Origin: Adineta vaga | Lineage: Eukaryota > Rotifera | DNA length: 64,000 bases | Reading direction: 5' to 3' | NCBI GenBank assembly: GCA_021613535.1 | Contig: CP075495.1 | Location: forward strand, 2,914,001 to 2,978,000 | Shown: positions 14,001 through 24,000 of the stretch, one piece after another | Layout of the letters: each line of letters begins with the position of its first letter | How positions within the stretch are numbered: position 1 is the first letter of the stretch | Program-made: the position numbers and the translations under genes | Notes under the pieces: generated by a model | The model's database searches: none | The model's input: only the letters and a program-made list of their open reading frames with translations | Told to the model about the DNA's origin: nothing

Positions 14001-14562
14001 CGATGAAAGAATTCTTTGTTTTTCAATTATTTACCTTGCATCAAGAAGTTTTTCACGTGCAATTTGAGCTAAGATATCTGATGTTTCGCGTATAACACGA
14101 GCACGACCTTCCAAAAAGGTTTGAATATTCTTTTATATAAACAAAGTAGAAAATATAGTTTCAATCGATTTATAAAGAAATAATTACCTCGCATGCATTC
14201 ACTTTTCCGGCTGTACCAGCCCATTTAACTACAGCTAAAATTCGTATAAACAATTGACGAGTACGACATGCAAATTTGACTAATTCTTTTTTTCTAATCA
14301 TACAAAATAAAAGTCATATTTGACGGATTCAATTTTATTACTAAATCTCTACCTTTCTATATTTGTTTTACTTGGTAAACTAGAATTTAAGAGAAGAAAA
14401 TTATGTCGAAATGAAATCAAAAGGTACATACACATCAGCCATTGTATAGAGTTCATGGTATGTTTTTTGTACAGCTGCTTCAAGTAGATGTGAAAGAGGA
14501 GTTTTATCATACATAGGTAGTACTGAAGCATTACTACCATTTGCTGATGAACCAGCAGCCAT
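8097..14562 (-). CDS. MED14: Mediator complex subunit 14 (RGR1 family)
   Basis: Backbone subunit of the Mediator complex, which links head, middle and tail modules and relays activator signals to RNA polymerase II. The first exon encodes MAAGSSANGSNASVLPMYDK, followed by TYHELYTMADV, LPSKTNIERKKELVKFACRT and RQLFIRILAVVKWAGTAGKV, which is the MED14 N-terminal domain almost word for word. Over 25 short exons follow with introns of about 50 nt, an architecture kept along the whole 6.5 kb. A Pro/Ser/Thr/Gly-rich linker (encoded around 9430-9960) separates the N-terminal and tail-binding parts. The C-terminus contains a GLWDRIYKQSLMGN exon and, by my splicing, a last small exon ending MSNYLS-stop at 8097-8099. 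The final exon junction (GTAAAT near 8249, acceptor near 8178) is the least certain. No disrupting stop was seen. Confidence 0.93.
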
Positions 14563-15242
14563 TATTCTGCTGATTAGGACTGAGTTATTTAGCGAATGAT
14601 AGTAATTTTTCGTAAAATATTAAGTAGAACAAATGAATTGATCTAAATCGAATAAGAAAAAAAGAAAGAAAGTAATCTGATTAGTTTTTCAATATGCCAA
14701 TCAAAAACAAGATATTAGATCCCTCTACCGCCAACCGTTTCTTAGTGACATCTATCGCGTAATGATGAAATTACCGATTCTACATATCCCATTGAAGAAA
14801 TATAATCATGACAATTTAATTGACACTCAAATGGTTTGAGAGAACGTATACAATTTTTGTACGTTTTGAAATGGAAAAAACTTTGTACTTCGTTTTTTTT
14901 CCCAGTGTTGGTCGTGATGTAGCAGTTTTGTTTTAGCTACCGATTACCTGAAAGTTGGGTAATAACCAGTAGAACATACACAAATATAAACTTATAGACT
15001 AGACTGTACGACAGAATGATGAAAAAATGAGAGAAAAAGAAGAGAACAAAGAAAAAGGGAATATATATCTTCCAACTCATCGTACGTTACGTTTTTCTCT
15101 TTTTCCTCTTTCTCTTTTTTCTCTTCATGTATATAAATGAGCTAGTAAGATATTTCATTAGCCATTTTTATAATCAGCACACTTTAACCAACTCATCGAT
15201 ATAAATTGTCGTCGAGTTTAACGTGGGTTACTTCGTTTGGTA
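14563..15242. promoter_or_regulatory. Divergent promoter region of MED14 and the 40-codon ORF
   Basis: The region lies between the MED14 start (-) and the small ORF at 15243 (+). Before the ORF there is a long pyrimidine tract (about 15090-15126), then GTATATAAATG with a TATAAA core at 15132-15137. An initiator-like TCAGCAC follows about 42 nt later, at 15174-15180. This is a well-formed core promoter pointing to the plus strand. Confidence 0.55.
15131..15138 (+). promoter_or_regulatory. TATA box before the small Cys-tailed ORF
   Basis: The core TATAAA at 15132-15137 is preceded by a pyrimidine-rich tract and followed at usual spacing (about 35-45 nt) by a possible initiator. The ATG of the small ORF lies about 105 nt downstream of the box, leaving a 5' UTR of about 60-80 nt. 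In this AT-rich genome TATA-like strings are common, so position and context carry the argument. Confidence 0.5.
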
Positions 15243-15365
15243 ATGGCTCGTGGATTTGAAGAAATTATTATGATTGATCCGTCAACCTTCGATGTTTCCA
15301 CAAGTGATGAAGTTAAAGAAGCAAAATTAACTCAATCTTGTACATGTCTCTTATTATGTGCATAG
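15243..15365 (+). CDS. Candidate 40-residue peptide with Cys/Thr-rich tail
   Basis: A short uninterrupted frame downstream of a TATA-type promoter. The peptide has an acidic front part (starting MARGFEEIIMIDPSTFDVST, then several Asp/Glu/Lys) and an abrupt change to the uncharged tail TQSCTCLLLCA before a TAG stop. It has no signal peptide and no hydrophobic membrane helix at the N-terminus. An acidic leader followed by a short Ser/Thr/Cys core is the general layout of precursor peptides of ribosomally made, modified natural products. No modifying enzyme lies next to it, however, and such genes are rarely recognised in animals. Alternatives are the first exon of a larger gene (GT sites occur inside), a short secretion-independent peptide, or a chance frame. 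I do not recognise a family. Confidence 0.4.
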   Translation: MARGFEEIIMIDPSTFDVSTSDEVKEAKLTQSCTCLLLCA

Positions 15366-15384
15366 TTTGATTATTTGTGTGCAA

Positions 15385-15403
15385 ATGTGACAGTGTGTCA
15401 CAT
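15385..15403. repeat. Perfect inverted repeat 20 nt after the small ORF
   Basis: The arms ATGTGACA and TGTCACAT (8 nt each, perfectly complementary) are separated by GTG. It would form a stable short hairpin in the 3' UTR of the small ORF, or be a dyad protein-binding site in DNA. Confidence 0.75.
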
Positions 15404-15416
15404 AAAAACTTAGGAA

Positions 15417-15732
15417 AATTCAACCAAAAAAATGGTGAAAAAATACATTCGACAAAACGCTTCGAATTATTGTGATATGTAACTTTTTAACTCAACATGA
15501 AACAAACAAAAAAATTTAACAAAACAAAAACAACGGCAAACAATTGGCGTTGACAAAAAAATCGAAAAATTCAAATAAACCAAAAAAAAATCAAACAAAA
15601 ACAGTTTGCAACCTGTGGTCGCAAAAAAAAGCAACAAAAGGACAAAATCCAAAAAAATCAAGTTAAACAAAAACGATTGTATATCGACAAAAAAATTGTA
15701 AAATTTAAAAAAAGAAACCAAAAAAAATTGTA
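15417..15732 (+). other. A-rich, nearly G-free tract with embedded hairpins
   Basis: About 315 nt in which the plus strand is dominated by A with some C (spacers of the type AAACAAACAAAAAAA) and almost no G outside small inverted repeats. Hairpins visible: 15531-15552 (CAACG/CGTTG arms, an inner CAA/TTG, loop ACAA), 15605-15625 (TTTGC/GCAAA with inner ACC/GGT), a 3-bp GGA/TCC at 15640-15650, and CGAT/ATCG at 15674-15686. The opposite strand is open for 84 codons, but its translation is only Phe/Leu-rich low complexity and I do not call it a gene. The alternation of unstructured A-rich linkers with hairpins suggests an RNA-level element, perhaps the 3' part of the small-ORF transcript. Confidence 0.5.
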
Positions 15733-15775
15733 TCTGCTTCGTGAAAATCCTGTCACCTCTCCGTGGTGAAGCAGA
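15733..15775 (+). repeat. Stem-loop closing the A-rich tract
   Basis: The arms TCTGCTTC (15733-15740) and GAAGCAGA (15768-15775) are perfectly complementary. Between them TCACC and GGTGA can form an alternative inner stem. Base composition becomes ordinary immediately afterwards, so this hairpin marks the edge of the A-rich tract. Confidence 0.65.
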
Positions 15776-15877
15776 CTAGTACTTGTTCGTTTAATCCTAG
15801 AAACGTTCAAGGAAGCTAAGAACAGGAATCTTTATATTTAACTTGAACATTTTTTTTATCATCGATCGTATCGTCGT

Positions 15878-15910
15878 GTCATGTCTACCAGACAAGACAT
15901 GACGTCATGT
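15878..15910. promoter_or_regulatory. Nested inverted repeats with full CRE palindrome
   Basis: GTCATGTCT (15878-15886) pairs with AGACATGAC (15895-15903) around a short loop that itself contains AGACA, complementary to TGTCT. The right arm then overlaps ACATGACGTCATGT (15897-15910), a perfect 14-bp palindrome. Its centre is the canonical CREB/ATF site TGACGTCA. Whether it serves the small ORF or the downstream GH5 gene (start 16897) cannot be told from the sequence. Confidence 0.6.
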
Positions 15911-16896
15911 AAATAGCGATGATTAAGACTTGTTTTTTTCCAAGAATATGGATGTTATTGAATTTCAATAACATTTAATGAAGTACGATATAAAAATCTC
16001 GATCATTATTTCTAAATATACTGAGTATAAATATGATGAAAGTTAAAAATACAGATGGCAGTAGTCAATTACTCAAATAATACTTCGAAGGTGTAACGGA
16101 GGAAAATGAACACGTGTAATTGCGAAAGTATACATGAAAAAATTCAAACATTTTACATGCATTTAAATAGTATTCGTATTTAAGCAATTGATGATTTTAT
16201 ATTTAATATACTGTAAAGGTGTTATAGAATGGGTATGAAACAAAATGATCTATTGTGTAGATGATTATCAGTTTTTGAACAACTAATGTAGGAAATCGAA
16301 GAAGTCAATATATACTTTACAAAATATAACGGGAGAAACAATACTGCATTATACTCTCTCTCTCTCTCAATTAATATTTATATTTATAGTTTCCTCTTGC
16401 CTTTGTTGTTTGATTAACATAGACGTGATCAACAGTAAATATTTAATAATCTAGATAGTTAGCAAAGTAAAAAAGACATGGTATTCATGCCTTTTTTTTC
16501 TACCGAAAGAAAATATACAAACAAGATGTGCAGCATGATATTTCTGCCATAGAATGATGAACTATAAACCAATTTAATATCTAGTATCTTGAGAATGTCA
16601 GTGTGAGTTTTAAGAGATCAACTCAATAGTATCATTTCATTCATTGTCCTTCTATGCATAGAAAAAATGCTCAAACAGCAGTTAATTTTGTTCAAAAAAA
16701 TATGTCAAAACCGAAATAATAAGAGCAACTGAAGATAAGAGAAAGTTACCGAATAGTTCGTTTTTGATTATCTCACTCGTTCTTTATACATACATACATT
16801 CATTTCATATATGAGAATAAATACCATATGGATATTAAACGTGCCTGGATATAAATACTTATTATATTTTATACTTCATAGTCCATTTCAGTTACA
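15911..16896. other. Spacer before the endoglycoceramidase gene
   Basis: Nearly 1 kb of AT-rich DNA with no supported exon. A short CT microsatellite lies at about 16352-16369. The last 150 nt should contain the promoter of the GH5 gene. Confidence 0.4.
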
Positions 16897-18665
16897 ATGC
16901 TACGCATTATTTCATTTATATTTCTCAATTGTTTTATTCTTCATACAACTAGTCAATTATCTCGTATTCAAGTTGATCCAACTACTCAACATTTTATCGA
17001 TGAATATGGTCGTGTACGTATCTTTCATGGAGTCAATGTTGTTTATAAACTTCCACCTTTTCTTCCAAATTTAACACATTTTGACCCACAAAATTCCTTG
17101 ACAGAAGACGATCTAAATAATTTACATCAATGGGGTTTTAATGTGATTCGATTCTATACATCATGGATGGGTGTGAATCCAGCATCGGAAACTGAAATTA
17201 ATCAACAATATTTGACACAATTATCAAAAGCTGTACAAATGATGGAAGATAAAGGCATCTATGCTCTATTAGATTGTCATCAAGATGTTTTTTCAAGATA
17301 TTTTTGTGGTGAAGGAGTACCAGATTGGGTTACAAAGAAATTAGATGATACTATAGTCAATACATTTCCATTTCCATTAGCAATAAATATAACTCGAGAA
17401 CCAGATACTGGTTATCCAACAATAGATGCATGTTTAAAACGACCATTTTTTCAATATTATTTAACAGAAGCCGTTATGAAGGGATTTAATATGTTGTAAG
17501 TATAGAAAATGTTCTTAAGTATCGATTAAAAATCATTCTTATTAATTAGATATACAAATGAACATGGAGTTCTTGATTCATTTGCATCATTTTGGCGAAC
17601 TGTTGCTAGTACTTTTGCTAATCGTACATCTGTTCTTGGTTTTGATTTATTAAATGAACCAACATTTTCTAAACTTATTGATGCAGTTAAACTTGGTCAA
17701 GTCGATCGAACGTATCTTACACCATTGTATAAAAAATTACATGATGTTATTCGTCAAGTTGATGATAAACGTATTCTCTTCTTTGAACCATGTGTTGCTG
17801 ACTTACTTGAAACAGGACTTGAACAAGGACCTGGTGGTGTTCAATATAACGATCGACAAGCATTTAGTTATCATATTTATTGTATTGATGTAACGAAACA
17901 AGGTGATCCAAAATCAGATTTAGTATGTGATGTTGATGATAAACTTCTTATTGGTTTACGATATCAAGAAGCAAAGAAGAAAAATTTCGGTGGCATGATG
18001 CTAACTGAATTTGGTGCAATTAGTAATTCCACGGAAGGCACAAAAGAACTTTCACGTATTACAGGAATTGCAGATGAATATCTTCAAAGTAAATCTAAAG
18101 AAATTTTGCCTAATATTTTGTTTTTATTAATGATAAATTTAGGTTGGTCTTATTGGCAATTTAAAAAATATCAAGATTTAACAACAGCAGCAAGTCCAGC
18201 AACGACAGAATCTTTCTATACCGAAGATGGTGAATTAGAATTGAATAAAGTACGAGCACTTTCACGTACTTATGCACAAGCTATTGCAGGTAATCTTAAT
18301 TAATCATACATAATGATGATAGATTTGAACAACTCTTCTTTCAATTAGGTCAACCAATAATTATGACATTTGATCCAATAGCTGCAACTTTTCAATTAAT
18401 ATTTATTATTAATACAGATATTCGTCAACCAACAATTGTTTATCTTAATGAAGATTTAAATTATCCCCATGGTATTAATATCAATGTGTCTCCAGCTGAT
18501 TCATTAACATGGACATCACCTAATCGCAATTATTATGAATTTTTACCGGCAACATCAACGAAAACTAATACAACAGTTACGATTAAAATTGTACCGAAAA
18601 CACTCATATGGTATAAAAAGTTATGGACTTGGCTTAAAATAGAACTCCTATCATGGTTTCAATAA
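16897..18665 (+). CDS. Endoglycoceramidase-like GH5 glycosidase, secreted
   Basis: Predicted to cleave the bond between the oligosaccharide and ceramide of glycosphingolipids. Three exons (16897-17495, 17550-18289, 18349-18665) join in frame to 551 residues. The N-terminus (MLRIISFIFLNCFILHTTSQ) is a signal peptide. GH5 and EGCase landmarks are FHGVNVVYK, then LLDCHQDVFSRYFCGEGVPDW, the acid/base Asn-Glu in GFDLLNEPTF, and the nucleophile Glu in MMLTEFGAISN. A WSYWQFK motif follows near the end of the barrel. The C-terminal 100 residues form a beta-sandwich-like extension, as in family members. Such enzymes are known from actinobacteria, some fungi and a few invertebrates such as cnidarians, so gene transfer into the lineage is possible. 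The introns and codon use here look native. Confidence 0.88.
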
Positions 18666-18844
18666 ATTATAAAAGTCATGTCATTTTCTTTATTGATAAC
18701 TAAAACATTCCGTCGTTTTATTCATAGTGTATAGAAAGAAACTGCTAAAGATATGTTTTACGGGATATTGTTTTCATTGTTTATTTAAACTATATCTAAA
18801 AGAGTCGAAATACATATCGCGAGAATGAAATAGTACAGAAAAAA

Positions 18845-18864
18845 ACACACACACACACGTGTGT
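18845..18864. repeat. (AC)n/(GT)n palindromic microsatellite
   Basis: A run of AC units turns directly into GTGTGT, giving an ACACACGTGTGT self-complementary centre. It lies in the 260-nt space between the 3' ends of the GH5 gene and the lipase maturation factor gene. Confidence 0.8.
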
Positions 18865-18926
18865 TAATGATGCTTGATTAATTTTGAGACTAGATTTGAA
18901 CAGATCAATAAAAGAAAATAGAAATA

Positions 18927-20701
18927 TCACTGGTCTTTATTGTTTGCTTTTGCATAAAGACCAACACGATTACGATACCATGTTTTGCCAATTTGATCGG
19001 CGGGCGTTTTTTCAGCTAACTCTTTGGAATCTTCTTCACGTTTGTACGTAAAACGATAATCATATAACCATGCACGTATCATTTTCGGTGGTTTCTCACG
19101 GAAGGGTTCAGGTAATGGACCGAGTAACGATAAAACTGCTTGATTATGTTGAAGAATACGTTGTAAAAATACATTGAACCATGTCGGTGGTGGAGCACCT
19201 CGAGCAGCTTCATTTGGTAAAAACCTAAATAGATAAAAATTTATTTTTATCCTTTCAATCGAACCTATTCTTCTCTTTACCAAAGTCTCCAGTCGAGATT
19301 CGGCATATGACAAAATGGTACAATTGGTAAACTTTTATTAATATTCGATGGTTTATATTTAAAATCATATTCATACCAAGTACTTCCATCTTCACTTCCT
19401 TCAATAATAATTTCCCATCGACGTTTAGTCATATGGGCAAATTTTACATAACGACCACAAAGTCGAATCGGTGTGATTAAATCATGACCATTTTCTGACC
19501 AATTCATTAGAAAATTCCATGGATTTAAGAAAAATCTTTGAAAATATCTATGCTGATAAATAAATTGTGTTATAGTCAACGGTCGAGATGTATAACAAGT
19601 AAAGATTGGCCATGAAAATGGATTTTCACCGCGAAATGTTGCCAATAATGGTACAAGTGAAATAGAAAAGTAAGGTAGAGCAATACATAGCCATGGTAAT
19701 AACTTAAAAGGCCATGCAATAGCATACGGTGCAACAGCTGTATATTCAAGAAATGAAATAATAAATTGAAATGGAATTACTGAACGCCATACATTATCAT
19801 TTAAAAGTAAAATCATTTCTGTTATTGTTAACGGAGCAAGATGTGCATAATTTCCAGTAAAATTAATTCCTAATAAAATCATTAGAAAAAATACAAATGC
19901 AATCCATCGAATTTTTTGTGGTGTATAACAAAGTAGTGCTCCACTGCCTTCGCTAATATAGGTAAAATATGTTTCAAACTTATGTACAGATGCTGGCATA
20001 CGATAAAATATCGGTGATAGTGGATTTGGTAAAGGTCTACAATAGAAATAATTGTGTTCAAAATGAAGAAGAAATTAAAATGATTTACTGAGTCCAATAA
20101 TGCCATAACATTGCTGTACCATCTTTCCAACTTGAATCTCCACCTGTATACTAGAAGAGAATGACATAGTCGAGATAAGTTTCCATTTGAATCGACTTAC
20201 TTTTCCCGCTGCACCACCAAGCATAATTCGAAATAGAAGTGACCATTGAATAAAAACTAATACTTCTGGTTGGACAGCAAGAAATGGTGAACATAAGATG
20301 TAGAGCAAATCGGTTTCTAATAGATTTGAATGCATTTGTAAGCCCATAAATGTTGTTGATACGGTTACTAATGATGAATAACAAAGCCAACAACCGATTA
20401 GACAAATACCAGATGGAATAATTGCAAAAAAAGCCATAATTGAACAGATAATGCCTATCCAATGAAGCGTCAAAAGAAACTTGTCGGAATCCGAAATTAG
20501 TAAACAAAGTGTTGGACGTTCAAAAAATGTGATTTTTCGTTCCTTCCATTGACGAACAATATGACAAGCAGGTAAGATACCTGTACTACCTATTTGACCA
20601 CGCCATTGTGATAGAGACGAAAGGAATGCAGCCAAATTAATAAAAGCTAATGAACGTTCAAAAAGTGAAATAGATAAAGACCACGGTTCATTAAATAACA
20701 T
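18927..20701 (-). CDS. Lipase maturation factor family protein
   Basis: Multi-pass ER membrane protein that helps dimeric lipases fold. Four exons (20201-20701, 20089-20150, 19281-20036, 18927-19224) join in frame to 538 residues, slightly shorter than the roughly 570-700 usual for LMF1/LMF2. The first exon carries the WRGQIGSTGILPA motif and a LLISDSDKFLLTLHWIGIIC membrane start. Later come FRIMLGGAAGK, the tiny exon YTGGDSSWKDGTAMLWHYWT, and then PLPNPLSPIFYRMP. The conserved soluble domain contains KRRWEIIIEGSEDGSTWYEY with PFCHMPNLDWRLWF. C-terminal blocks include WFNVFLQRILQHNQAVLSLL and YRFTYK. The gene cannot be assigned to LMF1 or LMF2 by eye. It is convergent with the endoglycoceramidase gene. 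Confidence 0.92.
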
Positions 20702-21004
20702 TATGTTTTTTTTTTCTGCAAGAAAACAAGTTGTTTTTAATCATAAATTCTATATGCATTCTCTCTCTACATATATATAAATATATGAATAAATGTTTAT
20801 TGATATTGAATGACACAATAGTCACAATAACAATCACTTTTTCAAGAAAAAAAAACAACTATTAAATAGAATCGAAAATGAAGCTAATAGACGAGTAATC
20901 AGATAGATTGATTCACTCTTTTTTACGTGCTACATTATAAAATCAATAACAAAAAAAAGTTAAAAAAAAAGGTGATCAATCGAGTGATAAATTCACGCGA
21001 TTTT
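20702..21004. other. Spacer between ACC 3' end and LMF start
   Basis: About 300 nt, AT-rich, holding the 3' UTR of the acetyl-CoA carboxylase gene and the promoter of the lipase maturation factor gene, both on the minus strand. No exon was seen. Confidence 0.4.
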
Positions 21005-24000
21005 TCACTGTGAAGTTGCTTGACTAATTAACATTCGATTTAATCCATCACGTTGTTCATTGTTTACATTTGCTAATATATCCGAAAGAAGATCCGGATA
21101 GGTTTGAAGTAATCTTAAAACAAATAAAAACTCATCAAACATATATGTTTATTAAACAACTAGAACAAACCGATGAATATCTTGACGAGCACTGTTTTTC
21201 AGTAAAGCTAACATACGATTATGAATTGATGATGTTTGAAATTGTTCAAACCATTCAGCAACAAGTTTATCTTCTGCCCATTGTGAATTCTAAAATTTTG
21301 AATATTATTTAGCATTTTAGTATGAAAAAACAAAACATGAATTTGTTTTACATTATTATTATAATCTTCATTGAACCATTGTTGAAGATAATTGGAAGCT
21401 TGTTGATAATCCATTGATGGTTCAAGTGAAAGCATAGTTTTAATAATACTATTTTCACCTAAACGACGTTTCAATCGCCAATAAAAAAATTGTCGACTTG
21501 TACGCCAATCCAAAATTTTCTTTTCAAAACAAATTTAAGCGTTTCCTTTTTTCAGAATGAGAAAGGAAAATCAACTTACTCGAATAACACCTTTCTCTAA
21601 CATACGACCGGGAGTATCATGTAAATCACAGAACATGACAGCAGCTTGTTGATAAACGGGCAATAAGAATTTTTCTCGTTCAGCTAATTTTCTTTCCAAA
21701 TCTTCTTTCATATCATTCTGTCCTGTTCCACATAAATTCATGTCTTTCACCAAATCACGACAGATTACATCGAGTCGATGAATCGTACGTGTTAAATCTT
21801 TCGTACGATATTTGATTTCTACTGTTCCTTCAGGTTCAAGTACACCACCACGACTTAACTGATCGGCATACATTTCCATATAACGTAAATTAATAGTTGG
21901 ATCAATAACAACCCAAGCTCCACCACGTAATTCACCAAATGGTGGAATATAACTAAAAACAGGTTGTTCATATTCTCGTAATGCATCAACAATATAAGCA
22001 CCAAATTTCATGATCTGATCAAACATATCTTTCATTCCACCACTGAAACCACGCCAATTCGCAAAGATCATTAATGGTAAATTTTCTCGTTTAAAATCAT
22101 TAATTGCTTGAGCTGTCTTAAATGCCGAATCAGGAAACCAAACTTGACCAGCTTGTTGAATCGTACGAGCATCAGAATCAAAATTTGCTGGATCAGCTGG
22201 TTGTTCCATTTCCACTGTTCGTGTTTCAACAGCAATAACACCCATTGCTGAACAAGAAAAGAAAATTCGTAAGAAGAATAATGAATTGTTTGTTAAACTA
22301 CTTACGAATGCCACCAAGACGGGCACGTCCACAGACAACTGTCTTAGCCCAACCTTTCATGATTTCAATGAATGAATCTCGATCAAAAAAACCTGATTGA
22401 AATGAAGCAGCCATTGAATTATTTGAATCCAAATGACTTAGATTAGGTTGCGTTGATGCTAATTGTCGTCCTTGAATCATATGTCGAGGATCATATGGTG
22501 TTGATGTTGGAATAAAGTCAATTGTACGATCGATTGGATCAGCATTTGCAGGTAATATTGGTGGTAAATGTAACATTGTTTCAGGCATATAGGAAAGCCA
22601 ACGTAATATAAGCAAACATCCATCGAAATCATCTTTGACAACATCATGTGTTATACCATTATTAAACATAATTTGTGTTCCACCTAGTTGATTATTTCCA
22701 TTATAAACTTCTCGACCAAGAACTTTATTCAATGCTCCAGCACCTGTTAAAATAATATGTGAATTTTCTACTTGTATAACACGTGAGCCAAGTCGTACAA
22801 GATATGCACCAATACCAACAGCTCGACAAGTTACTAAACTAATTGTTGGCTAAAATAACAAATTTTGAACAATCAATAGATGTCGAAAATGTTATTCTTT
22901 CATATACTTACAATAACGTTATAGGCAAGTGAAGTTTCACCAGCGATCATACCTGATCCACGTAAGTTTTCTACACCTAAATTATTTTCTTTACCAATAA
23001 TATCAATAATCTTATGTCGTGTTTCTCCATCTTCATTGACAATTTCTGTTCGTACACTATTGCTTGTCGATACAAGTGCATATTCTTCGGGTGTTAAATA
23101 TAAATATTTTATACCCTTATCAATATCTTTCGAATCATTCCATGCAATATGATAAAGAAATTTTAATTCTTCAGCAAGACCAATACGTGCACCACTATTC
23201 GCTGAAATATAAATACGTGGTACACGTTCCAAACGTGATAATTCCGATGCACGTTGAAATAGTAAATCTTCATCCATACCAAATGAACCAATTTTATATG
23301 TTATATCATTTGCAATAACAATAATTGTACGACCATTCGGACATTCAGGTGTTTTCATACGAATACGCCATGCAACGATACCACAATCGTTTTCTGCTGG
23401 TAAACGTGTACGTGTTATCAAACCGCATTGTTTCAATTTTTCATTGATTTCATTTGTATCCGATGAAGATAATTGTAATGATATTGGTGTCAAACTTGAA
23501 GGTGTTGAGGGTGTTTGTTCACTGTTTATAATCGGAGTAGATATAGCTGTTGACACTGTTGGAGTATTTGATGCTGATACAGAGTCCGGTGAAAGTATTA
23601 AAGATGAATTAATTTCATCTTGTTTTATATTATTAAGAATAAGTTCTTGACAAACAAAAATATCTTTTGGTATTGTTTGATCTTTCAATTTAGTCGTTTC
23701 AAAATATTGTTTCCATGTGACTAATAATGCTCGTCGAAACATTTCTGGTAGATCGTAAACATACGTTGTACTATTTGATTGAGCAGTAAAACGTTTATAT
23801 TGTAATTGATCTTTTGTTAAATAAGGATCATGTAATGCTCGACCATCTAATGGACCTGTTTTACCAATATTATATGTTTGAAAAATAGTTTGACCCGTTG
23901 ATTGATTTGTTACTTCTCGATATAATGAAATATCAAGATGATAACCACTTTCATACGTCATAAATACACGAAAAGGTGTTGGTTCAGAATCTTGTCCTAT

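Noticed and set aside
15467-15721. 84-codon minus-strand frame rich in Phe and Leu opposite the A-rich tract
   Set aside because: It is a direct consequence of the poly-A bias of the other strand. The translation is low complexity with no promoter, and the hairpins explain the tract better.
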